The position numbers and the translations under genes were made by a program. Under the pieces are notes generated by a model. The model had not been told where the DNA came from. It saw only the letters and a program-made list of their open reading frames with translations, and searched no databases. From the NCBI GenBank assembly GCA_022419385.1, contig JAJUBI010000006.1, positions 3,286,001 through 3,350,000 on the forward strand: 64,000 bases of DNA, in the 5' to 3' direction. How positions within the stretch are numbered: the stretch's first letter is position 1; every line of letters begins with the position of its first letter. The DNA comes from Paraconiothyrium sp. Pb-2020 (taxonomy: Eukaryota > Ascomycota > Dothideomycetes > Pleosporales > Didymosphaeriaceae). Of this stretch, positions 1 to 9,385 are shown piece after piece.

Positions 1-291
1 CAAGGTTTCCCCGCCCCTGCACCAACCTTCCCGCATCAGGCAAGCCTCGGCTCCACCCCTTAGCAATGACGATCATGAAACGACCCTGCAACAAGCTCTC
101 CTTCTTCAAACACACTCTCGATCGTTTGACAGCTGCGCTCGTTTCTACTACACCCGATGAGCCAACCATATGCAGGCGGCGGACGCGGCAGCCAACTGTG
201 TGTTCCTTGAGGCGCGACAGGAAGCCATGCTTCCGAGTCTCGACAGCGGCTGCATAAATTTGAACAGTCCGGAGTGCAGATCACGGGAAGG

Positions 292-298
292 TATATAG
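292..298 (+). promoter_or_regulatory. TATA-like box of the GPI-type protein gene
   Basis: TATATAG lies 120 bp upstream of the ATG at 418. It is the only TATA-like element in the short leader, so I take it as the likely core promoter. The rest of 1-417 shows no convincing gene. Confidence 0.4.
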
Positions 299-417
299 AA
301 TAGGGCTCCGTTACCTTTGACGGAGGTAATCGTCATTCCTTTGCTTCATCACATCAACTGCTGGAAAGTTCTACTTGCATAATTTAATTAATTTCTGTAA
401 TCAAATATCTGCCCAAC

Positions 418-934
418 ATGCACACTTTCAAGGTCCTCGGCTCAGCCGCTCTCTTTGCTCTTTCCGTCGTCGCGCAGAAAGGTAACACCAACGCATGCTA
501 TCTGCGATCACGATGTCTGACATTACAGCAGCGTCATCCGCCACCCCGGCCTCAGCCATGCCCGTGGTCACCATGATGTGGGGCGACTCCAAGCCTACAG
601 ACGCTGCCCTTGCAGCATCCGCCGAATCTGTCGGCATGGCACGTCTCTCCCCACTTGCCGGATTTCCAATGCTAACGCATGACAGGCCATGTCCTCTCAG
701 ATGGCCACTGCTAAAGCCGAGATGAGCATGTCCGGTACCATGTCTGGCATGTCCATGTCAACGGCCACAACTAAGCCGGTGTCTGCGATGTCTGGTATGA
801 CCGGTATGAGCGGCATGAGCATGGCAACAGCTAGTGCCACCGGCATGGTGATGGGAGGTGCTCCACGAGAAGGTGTTTGGGGCTCGGGCGTTGCGTTGGC
901 GATGATGGGCGTTGGGGCTGCGTTGGTGGTGTAA
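418..934 (+). CDS. Small Met-rich, Ser/Thr-rich secreted protein, probably GPI-anchored
   Basis: Three exons can be read. Exon 1 is 418-481 and encodes a clean signal peptide (MHTFKVLGSAALFALSVVAQ). Intron 1 is 482-528 (GT..ACAG). Exon 2 starts at 529. Intron 2 ends at 685 after a GCTAAC branch site; its donor is either GC at 639 (GCACGT, 140-residue product) or GT at 630 (137 residues). Exon 3 is 686-934. The mature part is rich in Ser, Thr and Ala and holds a block of MSGM, MSMS and MTGM motifs with more than ten Met residues. The protein ends in a short polar stretch and a hydrophobic tail (GVALAMMGVGAALVV), the usual form of a GPI-attachment signal. A wall or plasma-membrane surface role is inferred. 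The Met motifs resemble Cu(I)-binding Mets motifs, but nothing else shows copper binding. Confidence 0.7.
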
Positions 935-1259
935 GCAAGGACTCACTGGCGCAAGTCTTTATTTCATCTTGATACCTAATCGTTTTCGCTATGTACATTG
1001 ATTCTATGACCAAATCCGTACCCTGCACCTCACGGACAAGTGATGCACACCTTGCTGCCTAACTCCGTCGTGAACTCGATTGCATTTTGCTCTGGCGCTT
1101 TCGTCGCTGGTCAGCAGACTAAGTACGCCTGCCCTTTGACCAACATGACAAGAGGTAGCAAATGTATCATGCTGCTGCCTATACCTCCATGATACCCATA
1201 ACCATCACAATATCCCAATTCAGTCCATAATCAACTCCACATCCAGCTTCACATCTAGC
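935..1259. other. Intergenic, no gene seen
   Basis: These 325 bases separate two convergent genes and presumably hold both 3' UTRs. I see no RNA gene or repeat. Confidence 0.5.
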
Positions 1260-3026
1260 CTACAATAGCCCATCTGGACGATCGGAATCGAGAGTCTTAG
1301 AGGAATGGCTCGAAGAATTGCCACCTTGGTCGTTCATCTCGCGTAGGTACTCTGGTGCAGGCTCGTTGAAGAGATCTTCATAGTCTTCGGCGGAAAATGA
1401 TGCGCTTGGAATCGGATCCATCCCAATCTCTTGCTGCACAGCGGTGATAGAAACATCCAGCGCGCGTTGCTGCTCACCCTCGACTTGCTCCCAGTGTTCT
1501 TCCCAAGCAGCATGTTCATCAGAGAGAGTCGTTGCAGAGCCTAGCTCATCCTCCAGTATGCGAGTGATTCGTGCAATATGTTCCGAATTTGCATACCAAG
1601 GAATGTCTTTTTGGTCCGCCCGACGGGCGTACTCGATCACGGATGCAATATGGGACATGTCGATGGACGGAACAATGTGAGAGATGGAGTGCAAATCTGC
1701 GCTACGAAGTAAGGGATCACCCGTTTTTTGTTGTTCGGGCTCGCTCGGTTTAGAAGGCGGTAGGGCAGCCATCGGCAAAACCTGCTTAGGGACCGCCTGG
1801 CTTTGAGTGACCTCATGGAAAGGATTCGTAGCATGGGTAGAAATAGGCAGATGATTTACCCAGGTCTCCTGAGGCGCAGCTTGGCGGGGAGATTGCAGCA
1901 GTGGAGAGGGAACCCCAACTGGGACGAAGTCGCCGGGATTCTGTCGTGAACCTGAAGGTGATTGTTCATCGTCAGACCTGCCCTTACGCTTTTTGCCCGG
2001 TGTGGCATCTGTGTCTTGCTTGTCGTTATGCTTCACGTAAGAGAGTTTCAGATATCGACGCACGACGGCCTTATCCCGGTGCTGGTCTGTGATGGTGACA
2101 TGTCCGATAGCTCTAAAGATGTCAATCAAGTCGTCTGGAAACAGCAAATACCGACCAGGAAATATCTTTCTCGCTCCATCACCAGTTGCGAATTTAATTG
2201 CGCGGGTGAGGTCTGCGGCATCATCACCCGTCGGCAATTTCTTCACCCCGTGCAGGAGCATGGGGAATGATACGCTTGCCGGTACCTCCGCGACAAAACC
2301 TTCCTTTGTGAGGCGATCAGGTACAAAAGCGTTCATTGCGATGTTTGTAGCATCCCATTTGGCCGGAGTCCTGTGGGTTCTCCGACTCCAAAATGTTTTA
2401 TACTGTTCCTTAGGCATCTTGCGCCAATTCCAAGGCCGTAGGGCATCGAGGTATGAGTTTGCGATATCGTAAATCTGCGGAGTAGAGGTGCGATGACGGT
2501 TGCTGATTTCTGCGTGTGTTCTATTCTCCATGCCATTGTTGACGAAGCGTCGCGCGATTGAGCTATTGTGGAAGAGCCTCGGTAGGAATGTGATAATTTC
2601 GACGGCTGTAAAATTAAGCTCACCAGTATAGCCTTGTGTGAGCGTTTGGAAGTCGTAGTCGTAACGATTGTATGTAAAAATTGTCTTGAAGGCGTTGAGT
2701 GCAGTTGGGGTAATTGTATCCGTAGGAGTATTGGAATCGTCCTGAGGTGGCGTTGGGAGCGCAGATGGATCCATTTTAACACGTGCAGGCGTTGTCGTGG
2801 CGTTGAACTGGTTGCGGACAGGTTTTGAGAAATGCGATATGCGATACAGATCGCCGCTGAGAGAAGCAGCGGTCAACCGAAGTGGCAATTGCATTCGAGT
2901 TTGCTCAACCGTAGCTGGTTCCCGGGGCAACTGCGCCCCGTCTTCGATCTGCTGGTACTTCAGTAGTCTACTAGGTGTGACTTCCGCGGCGGACTGCAGC
3001 TGCTCCTGCCAGTTTGGCTCTATCAT
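1260..3026 (-). CDS. Unknown protein, probable member of the local paralogous family
   Basis: This is a long uninterrupted frame. The first in-frame ATG is at 3026 (MIEPNWQEQL..., 588 residues). The frame stays open to 3131 and an in-frame stop lies a little further upstream, so an extra 5' exon is possible but I could not fit one. The N-terminal third is Pro/Thr-rich and disordered (LPTPPQDD). The middle holds TAVEIITFLPRLF, matching the TAxExxTxFPxH motif of the genes at 21064-27614, and later GVKKLPTGDDAADLTRAIKFA, matching their second motif. A basic cluster (GKKRKGR) could be a nuclear signal. The C-terminal part is acidic and low in complexity. No known domain was recognised, so no function is assigned. 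It is the last of four minus-strand genes. Confidence 0.75.
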   Translation of the reverse strand: MIEPNWQEQLQSAAEVTPSRLLKYQQIEDGAQLPREPATVEQTRMQLPLRLTAASLSGDLYRISHFSKPVRNQFNATTTPARVKMDPSALPTPPQDDSNTPTDTITPTALNAFKTIFTYNRYDYDFQTLTQGYTGELNFTAVEIITFLPRLFHNSSIARRFVNNGMENRTHAEISNRHRTSTPQIYDIANSYLDALRPWNWRKMPKEQYKTFWSRRTHRTPAKWDATNIAMNAFVPDRLTKEGFVAEVPASVSFPMLLHGVKKLPTGDDAADLTRAIKFATGDGARKIFPGRYLLFPDDLIDIFRAIGHVTITDQHRDKAVVRRYLKLSYVKHNDKQDTDATPGKKRKGRSDDEQSPSGSRQNPGDFVPVGVPSPLLQSPRQAAPQETWVNHLPISTHATNPFHEVTQSQAVPKQVLPMAALPPSKPSEPEQQKTGDPLLRSADLHSISHIVPSIDMSHIASVIEYARRADQKDIPWYANSEHIARITRILEDELGSATTLSDEHAAWEEHWEQVEGEQQRALDVSITAVQQEIGMDPIPSASFSAEDYEDLFNEPAPEYLREMNDQGGNSSSHSSKTLDSDRPDGLL

Positions 3027-3583
3027 TCGCTTCTTGGGAATGTGCACATCTGAGTCGCCAGCAGTATCTGAATCTGCATTTTCAAAGGGAGTCGGGCGTT
3101 TGTAAGAGCGATCTGGGGATATATGAGGCAAGCGGTTCGTGATAGTCGCTGGAATGTCGGGAATCCGCCAGACTACCTATGGTATGTATTGCCACAGGGC
3201 CGCTTGTTGCGCGATGTCCTGCGCGATTGAAGCATCAGGGTTGAGGAGAGATATGGGAGATATATGGAGCTTTTGAAGCTCCTATAAGGTGCAAGGAGAG
3301 ACGTATTGGGGATGTGAATGCGAGCACATCATCTGACTCTGTTTTACATAGGCCTTGTTTGGAAGGTCTTTGCGCAGTGCACCAGGAACATGATGGTCAA
3401 GGAAAGATAAAAGAAGGTAGTCTGAATATCATGTATTCTACATGAAAGGCCCCATGATTCAAGTAGTGGCAAGCGCAAAGATTTCGTTGCCTCCGTCTTG
3501 CTCCACGCTCAGGGACAAGAATAGATGAAAAGACCCTCTACAAGACGAACGAGTCCATTCTGACCTGTGTAATTATACACAGT
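3027..3583. other. Intergenic spacer, probable promoter region
   Basis: No coding frame of note lies here. An upstream exon of the gene ending at 1260 could lie near 3130-3240, where ATG codons occur on the minus strand, but no splice pair keeps the frame. Confidence 0.4.
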
Positions 3584-4349
3584 CTAAAATTTATCGAAGC
3601 CCATGTACATGGAGTAATCGCCATTCTTCTGATCACGGGTCGTAGTGTTGGATTGATGTTGGTGTACGTGCCTCGTCTGCTGGCTCTGACCGTTCATGTA
3701 CGCCTGCTCTGCATGTGCCTCGTGAATTACCATGTTACTAGAACCCTGCCGAGCTGGAACGGAAGTTGCGGCTGTCTGAGTTTGCATGTGCTCTTTTTCA
3801 CGGTCCGCTGCCGATTGCGCTTCTTTTGCCCTTCGCGCCCTCTGCTCTAGAGTCCCCTTGGGCGCCTCTTCATCTGTGCCCCAGTAGTCCAGTTCGGCAT
3901 CCTTGGCCGTCTTCTCATGAGCTTGCAAGTCGATATTTGCAGGCTGTATGAGGTGCGACCGGAAGGTGCCAGGGCCACTCGGCGTCGTCCATTCTTTCCG
4001 CTGTTGTTCACTTCGCACCCACTCGGCGTGCCAATCGCTCAAAATAACGGTATCCTTCTTTTCCATTTCGAGACGAAGTGACTGCATAATCTCAAGAGCC
4101 TCGGGATCGAAAGCTGCTAGTGCTTCATCGCTGTGGTCGCCTTGGTGGAGGAAGTGCAGGAAGGTTCCCGGCATTACTGGGCCCGGTGGAAGTTGGCTGA
4201 GGATTCTATCATCTCTGTCGATGACACCCCAGACAAACTGCCAGCCATTAGCGTTTGCTACCCAAAATGATCTTTTTAGGACTGTTTACCTCGTGATCTT
4301 GCCTCGCTTGACGTCGATTTGTTTCCGTTGCGTATAGGTAGGCTGACAT
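3584..4349 (-). CDS. Unknown 237-residue charged protein, two exons
   Basis: Exon 1 is 4349-4290 (20 codons, starting MSAYLYATETNRR). The intron is 4289-4238 (GTAAAC donor, GCTAAT branch site, GGCAG acceptor). Exon 2 is 4237-3584 and opens FVWGVIDRDDRILSQLPPG. Splicing adds 41 residues to the open frame that starts with the internal ATG at 4174, and it keeps phase 0. The middle is rich in Glu, Lys and Arg (ERAKEAQSAADREKEH-type composition) and probably helical. The tail is rich in His, Gln and Asn. It sits between two members of the local family on the same strand, but I do not see the family motifs in it. The function is unknown. Confidence 0.65.
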
Positions 4350-5064
4350 GTCTGGTTTGGTTGAGTTATTGGGGAAGTCAGGTTAAGGAAATGTGGAGGC
4401 CTCGTGATATGGGAAGTTGAAGAGTCCGAGCAGAAGAGACAGTTCAACAATCTTCGTTAGCTCATCGATTGTCAGTGTCTTAGTGAAGGCATATGGCAAT
4501 CACTCTGATTGTTTCATTGTTTGTCTGACTATTAAAATCCATATAAGGCTTTGCCATACTTTCTGTGTCCAATGGGCCGTTGTTGAGATGTTATAGTGGA
4601 TCTGCGGGTGAATGAGCCAATACGAGTCCTCGATTCCTTCACCTAACGAGAGCATGTCAGCTTGCTACCAAAGGTCGAAGGATTTTACCTGTGCGCTCTA
4701 ATCAAGGGGCCCAATGTGTCTTCCACAACCACAAGAGACGTTCGTTGAGGTACTCCCAGCGTACGTCTGAATGCGGTGAAGGAGACGCGGTCTGATATGA
4801 AAGTCATAATACTACAGGTAATTATTATAATATTACACATGGGCGGGGAATCGTTCAAGAGCATATCTCTCGTACGCTTGCGGTGACACTGGCAACTAGG
4901 ATGACAGGTGGACCTTGGGAACTCACCTGCTGGCAAACAAATCACGGAAAACGAATATTACTCAACTATGTCAATTACATCAAACAATGCAGCGTTGCAA
5001 TGCGAACATAAATTACCCGGCCGACAGAGACCATAGCGTCTAATGAATTGTGCCAATCCCAAAC
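4350..5064. other. Intergenic spacer
   Basis: This is about 700 bases of AT-richer sequence between two minus-strand genes. Short frames on both strands have no coding character. I see nothing else in it. Confidence 0.4.
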
Positions 5065-6402
5065 TCATGCAGACGTTTGAACCGCGGCCAAACGTAGTTC
5101 CTGCTCTAACGTTCCCATATCCGCCACAGTCCAGAGCTTCTCTCTTTGACCTCGCGACTGAGCATAGTGAATGATCTGGATGGCTCTAGGAGGTAATGAC
5201 TTCGCTCTTTGGATGCCAACCAGGTCAAGCTCCCGCAACAAAATGTGTCCAGTCGCGTTGAGTTTGTACCTGAGAATGGCCTTCACATGAACTTCGCTGT
5301 CACGCCAAGCCCAGCCATTCACCAAGGGCGATTTCGCGTACCTGACCACGCAGGCAAAGGGGCTAGAGTTCTCTGGATCAGGAAATGGAAATTGGGTCAG
5401 CGGTAATGCGGTCCACACGTGGTCGTCAAGCTCGAAATATTCGCGTTGTTGTGCAAGTTCGAGAACCTTGTTTACGTCTGGGTTTGAATCTGAGGGTATA
5501 TTAGAGTGGACAGTGTATGTGTCTGTTAGGTAGACCAACTTACACTTGAACCTACAGTCAAGATCTGGGTGGTTGCGGATGAAGCGAACGGCGCGAGCAG
5601 CGAGGCCGAAATCCTGGGGCGAGACGAATACATCGCGCAGCCAACACTCAGATGTGAAAGTAACTTTTTGGGGTCCGGCAGTCAGCATGTGATCACTTTT
5701 GAAGACGGGTGCTGATTGCCCACTCGAAAATCGTGAAACATGCATCTGCTTTACGGATTCCATAGGGCTTCCATGCAGGTATACTCTAGTTATCTGGGGT
5801 GGGAGGTTCCACGTTTCTATATATTTCGAGGCCATGGCGTTTGGAGGCTGTTGCGCTTGTCCCTGGTTTCGCGTGCATGCAAGGAGCCTGGTATGGTATA
5901 GGCTCTTATGTGAGATCCCTGCAAAGCTCAGGGTTGTACTAGATGTCTCCGGAGAATCTGCAGCTTGTATGGCTGGCCTAGCGTTGGGCGCCTTGAACGG
6001 TAATACCGATGCTGCACTGCTTGTTATTGATATTTCCTCACGCTGAGGGTGTCGCGGGAGGCAATCCATATCCTTATTGGCCTCTATCAATAGCCTCTTG
6101 AATGCAGGGATTGAAGGGTCGTTATCAGCGCAATCTTTTGTCTTGAAGAATTCACTATTCGTGCAGTAGGTCGCAGTCAGTCCTGTAGGGATCGCTGCTT
6201 CCTCAGCAACGTTATCGGATTGCGGTGTTTTCTGGTGAAACATTGTGATGCAGGCTCGTACGAAGTGTTCGACCTCCTGGCGATCTATGGGAAGACAATT
6301 ATATCGCGTTGGTCTTTTCCTGGAGCTGGGGTAAGGATCAGTATCGAACGGACTTTTCACAAACGATGTTCTGTATGAAGATTGTAGAGTACAGCAAGAC
6401 AT
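5065..6402 (-). CDS. Unknown protein, probable member of the local family, with a stop-free intron
   Basis: The frame is open from the ATG at 6402 to 5065 (445 codons), but 5543-5490 is a near-perfect 54-bp intron: GTAAGT donor, CTAATA branch site, CCCTCAG acceptor. It is a multiple of three and free of stops, so it hides in the open frame. Splicing gives exons 6402-5544 and 5489-5065 and 427 residues. The segment FTSECWLRDVFVSPQDFG...AVRFIRNH fits the position of the family's TAxExxTxFP motif, and FPFPDPENSSPFACVVRYA fits the second motif (compare FPHGDDKGPLTCAIEYA in the gene at 21064). No catalytic motif or membrane segment is seen. The N-terminus is polar and disordered. The function is unknown. 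Confidence 0.72.
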   Translation of the reverse strand: MSCCTLQSSYRTSFVKSPFDTDPYPSSRKRPTRYNCLPIDRQEVEHFVRACITMFHQKTPQSDNVAEEAAIPTGLTATYCTNSEFFKTKDCADNDPSIPAFKRLLIEANKDMDCLPRHPQREEISITSSAASVLPFKAPNARPAIQAADSPETSSTTLSFAGISHKSLYHTRLLACTRNQGQAQQPPNAMASKYIETWNLPPQITRVYLHGSPMESVKQMHVSRFSSGQSAPVFKSDHMLTAGPQKVTFTSECWLRDVFVSPQDFGLAARAVRFIRNHPDLDCRFKCKLVYLTDTYTVHSNIPSDSNPDVNKVLELAQQREYFELDDHVWTALPLTQFPFPDPENSSPFACVVRYAKSPLVNGWAWRDSEVHVKAILRYKLNATGHILLRELDLVGIQRAKSLPPRAIQIIHYAQSRGQREKLWTVADMGTLEQELRLAAVQTSA

Positions 6403-7627
6403 AAAAGGCTGGCGCTGCTCAAGCGCGGGTATTTGCGCCTCAAGCGCGTGACATGCCTGCTTCCAAGGTTAGCGGGCTTGCAAACTACGGTATGCGATGC
6501 TCAGCGAACGCGCAACCATAGGACACCGTACGCAATGACGAGCAGCAAAGTTAGTTTGCTCGCGAATCTCAGCGATGTATTAGACAAAGACAGCAAAATT
6601 AGCTAAAGCATACCGGCGTTAATGCGACCGATTTTGTCAAATCGAGGCATATGACGGTAGAAAATCATTTTCGATCCATAGATCCATCTCTGCACGCGAC
6701 AAAGGATCAGTCAAAAGTCGCATAATGGTCGCCGCCTGGGAGAGGGGCTCTGAGCGCTTGTTCTGCTGGTGCGCGTTGGAGGATAAATATGGCCGTACGC
6801 TGTTCATAGAGGGTGGAGTCTATTCAAGCGTATCCAAGGCCTACGCGAACGGGTCTCATCAGTATGGATTGGTTGCGGCTTAAAGCGGAGCTTGCGGAGA
6901 GAAGGGTCCGTTGATTGCGAGGCAGCGGGAGAATGCGCTGCGGTGGCGACTGACTCGGCGAAACGACGGATACATCGTGGTTTCGAGAATGCGATTAAGT
7001 ATATGCAGGCAGCAAGAGAGCGAGGTAGGGTCCAACACGCTAGAGACTACCGCTGCACCGGTGCATTTCAAAAAAGTAGGTGACGTCAGTACGCGCTAAC
7101 GAACTGACCTCGGTACTAGTATCTAGGGAGCACATAGCTATCATACACATGCAATTGTTGGGCATCTTGTATTTTGATATTGACATATACGCTATCTCAT
7201 CGCTACGGACGAATTCCTGCTATGGTTTGGGTAGTGGAAAGATTTAGAAACACATCGATGTCGCGCATCATGTTGGAGAGATGTTATGCATGGAAGATCA
7301 CAGCTGATTCATATACCATAGGTACGTAGAAGGTCCTTTTGACCAAGTCTACCTTCTAGGATGTGTTGAACGCGTCAAATGCTCGTTTCACCCGTTCGCT
7401 ATCGCGCTCATTGTTCATGAAGCCATTGTGCGGTTGTGAAGAAAAACCGATACCTTAATCAATACCTTAACAGCATGCCGAGACGCCATTATCTGTCCAC
7501 CAAATGAAAAAAGACCTGAAGAACTCAAGTCCCCCGTGAAAGAGAGCTGAGAGCTTGAGGTGTCGTCGAGATGAAGTCATGCTCTACTTCCCAATTGCGA
7601 CCCAAGAGACTGAAGATAAGTCGTGGA
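6403..7627. other. 1.2-kb spacer, no supported gene
   Basis: Only short frames occur, overlapping on both strands around 6880-7100, with neither a signal peptide nor splice sites that extend them. The 5' part must hold the promoter of the gene ending at 5065. Confidence 0.4.
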
Positions 7628-9307
7628 TCAATGGGCGCCTCGATCCTGTCCAGGGTGCGCAAGTTGCCACTGCTGGACGTGCCAAACACCCGTCGCTTTA
7701 ACCAAGCGATCCATATCTTCCAGGTCGAGGTCCGGATCGTCCATATTGAGGCGTCCGAGAAGGTCTAGGTGCTCCGTACAGAATGTCCAGTCAATCTGGG
7801 CCTGCAAACCCTCCTTCGTGAAGCCGATGATACGATAAAGCTTCTCATCCGTACCCGCGTCGTCCTGAGAGAGGTTGCGGATCAGCGATAGGCCATGCAG
7901 GTCCAATCCGTGGCGGAGCTTGCGGTTGAGTTCAATGACAAGCTGGTCGTGCAAGCACCCGCCGATCATGTCAAAGTGATCCTTGACGGTGAAGGGGAAT
8001 TGGAGACCAAGAGGGCTAGTCGCAACACGGTAGATGAGGGCGCCCGCGGAGTAATCGTCAGGATGCGGTTCGGCAGCGTCGCGGATGAGGCCGCTTGCAG
8101 GCGTGATGGAGTGGTAGTTCACAGGCGTGGTGGAGCCCTTCCTAGGATTAGCGTGATGCTCAAGCTTGAGCTTCTTTCGCGGTGGCATCGTGGGTGGCGT
8201 TGGGAGCGCTGCCATGATATTAGATGTGTCTATATGAGAAGATTGGCTATGTGCAAGTTGATCTCGACGTGGAAACAGAGCTCGACGTGCAGTTGCAAGA
8301 TTCATAGCCTGCCGGATAGAGCGGTCCGGGATCTTTGCATTTCGGATAGCAGCATCCAGCTCCTCCATCGATGGCCGCGGGAGCTCACTCTGGAGAACGA
8401 CCTGGAAAAGGGGGGATGTACCATCCAACTGTTCAGAGGAAGCGGCTTGGTCAGTCGGAACCTCATCGTCACCAGCCATAATTGCTTGAGTGAAAAAGGT
8501 CATGTCCTCTCCCAGAGCGCCATCGAACTCGAGGAAGGTGGTTATGTTGGTGGTCGGCCCAATTGTCGGCACGGTGAGAGCCGTGTAGTTGTCAGGTAAC
8601 GATGGGTCAAATGAAAGCCCCTCAGCACCGGGCGTCGCCTCGTTCTGGAACCACTCGGGATCGTCCGGACCGGTACCGTGGCTGAACGGCAACATCTCAT
8701 GGCCGAACAAGCCCATCTCGTGCTCCGCCGTCGCGTCCCCCCAGAAGTTATGATCGACGGTCGGGATGAACGTGAACGAGGTGTCTGGAGTTAGCAGATA
8801 CGAAGGCTCCGCGGGATCGGCGCGGTAGTGCGATTGCATGATCGCGTCCAATGTCGTTGGAGCATCGCCGAATAACTCTTGCTCCAAGGTCGACGTGATT
8901 TCCTGCTGGATATTAGTATCGATGTTTGCCTCGCCCTGCATAGAGAATACCGGAGACGGCGCAGGGGTTGACGCCGGGAAAGCAGAATGGTTGAATGACT
9001 GCAACTCCGATGCGAGAATTGCTTCATCTTTGGAGAGGGGCTGTGCGGAGGTCTCCTCGTCCTCTTCTAGGAGAAGCGGATCGATGTCCCAGTCGCAGAC
9101 GGTTGGAACTCCCGGGGTCGTAGCATCTTGGTCGCGTGCCATTTGCTCCGACGCCATACCAGAAGACAGTCCAGCCGGATCGTACAGAGTAGTAACTTCT
9201 GTTGCCGCGGGATCAGAGCGCATGTTGAACTGCTGAGGGCGCTGAGAAGGGCTACGAGAGCAGCCTCGCGTTGTCATGGCGGTATCGTTTCCTGCAACAC
9301 GGGACAT
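7628..9307 (-). CDS. Unknown acidic, probably nuclear protein; possible family member
   Basis: This is an uninterrupted 559-residue frame from the ATG at 9307. The first 330 residues are acidic, poor in Lys and Arg, and dotted with Asp/Glu/Phe/Leu clusters (for example WDIDPLLLEEDEET), as in many activation-type regions. Near residue 370-385 a Pro-flanked basic cluster (MPPRKKLKLEH) looks like a nuclear localisation signal. After it comes PHPDDYSAGALIYRVATSP, which resembles the second motif of the local family (acidic residues, then a hydrophobic helix ending RVAT/EYAL). The C-terminal 130 residues look folded. A transcription-related role is possible but only inferred; no DNA-binding domain is recognised. 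A TATA box lies about 70 bp upstream. Confidence 0.75.
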   Translation of the reverse strand: MSRVAGNDTAMTTRGCSRSPSQRPQQFNMRSDPAATEVTTLYDPAGLSSGMASEQMARDQDATTPGVPTVCDWDIDPLLLEEDEETSAQPLSKDEAILASELQSFNHSAFPASTPAPSPVFSMQGEANIDTNIQQEITSTLEQELFGDAPTTLDAIMQSHYRADPAEPSYLLTPDTSFTFIPTVDHNFWGDATAEHEMGLFGHEMLPFSHGTGPDDPEWFQNEATPGAEGLSFDPSLPDNYTALTVPTIGPTTNITTFLEFDGALGEDMTFFTQAIMAGDDEVPTDQAASSEQLDGTSPLFQVVLQSELPRPSMEELDAAIRNAKIPDRSIRQAMNLATARRALFPRRDQLAHSQSSHIDTSNIMAALPTPPTMPPRKKLKLEHHANPRKGSTTPVNYHSITPASGLIRDAAEPHPDDYSAGALIYRVATSPLGLQFPFTVKDHFDMIGGCLHDQLVIELNRKLRHGLDLHGLSLIRNLSQDDAGTDEKLYRIIGFTKEGLQAQIDWTFCTEHLDLLGRLNMDDPDLDLEDMDRLVKATGVWHVQQWQLAHPGQDRGAH

Positions 9308-9377
9308 AGATTCTTCCCAGTCGGCCGAGTTGAAGTGGGTTGACGGGGGAGTGGAATGTGATCTGTGCGGTGCAGGC

Positions 9378-9385
9378 TTTATATA
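9378..9385 (-). promoter_or_regulatory. TATA box of the gene at 7628-9307
   Basis: On the minus strand this reads TATATAAA, 71 bp upstream of the ATG at 9307. Similar boxes precede two motif-bearing genes of the second group (22833 and 27766). Confidence 0.6.

Noticed and set aside
8838..9236. Plus-strand frame opposite the gene at 7628-9307
   Set aside because: Shadow of the minus-strand coding sequence; no start context, motif or splice support.
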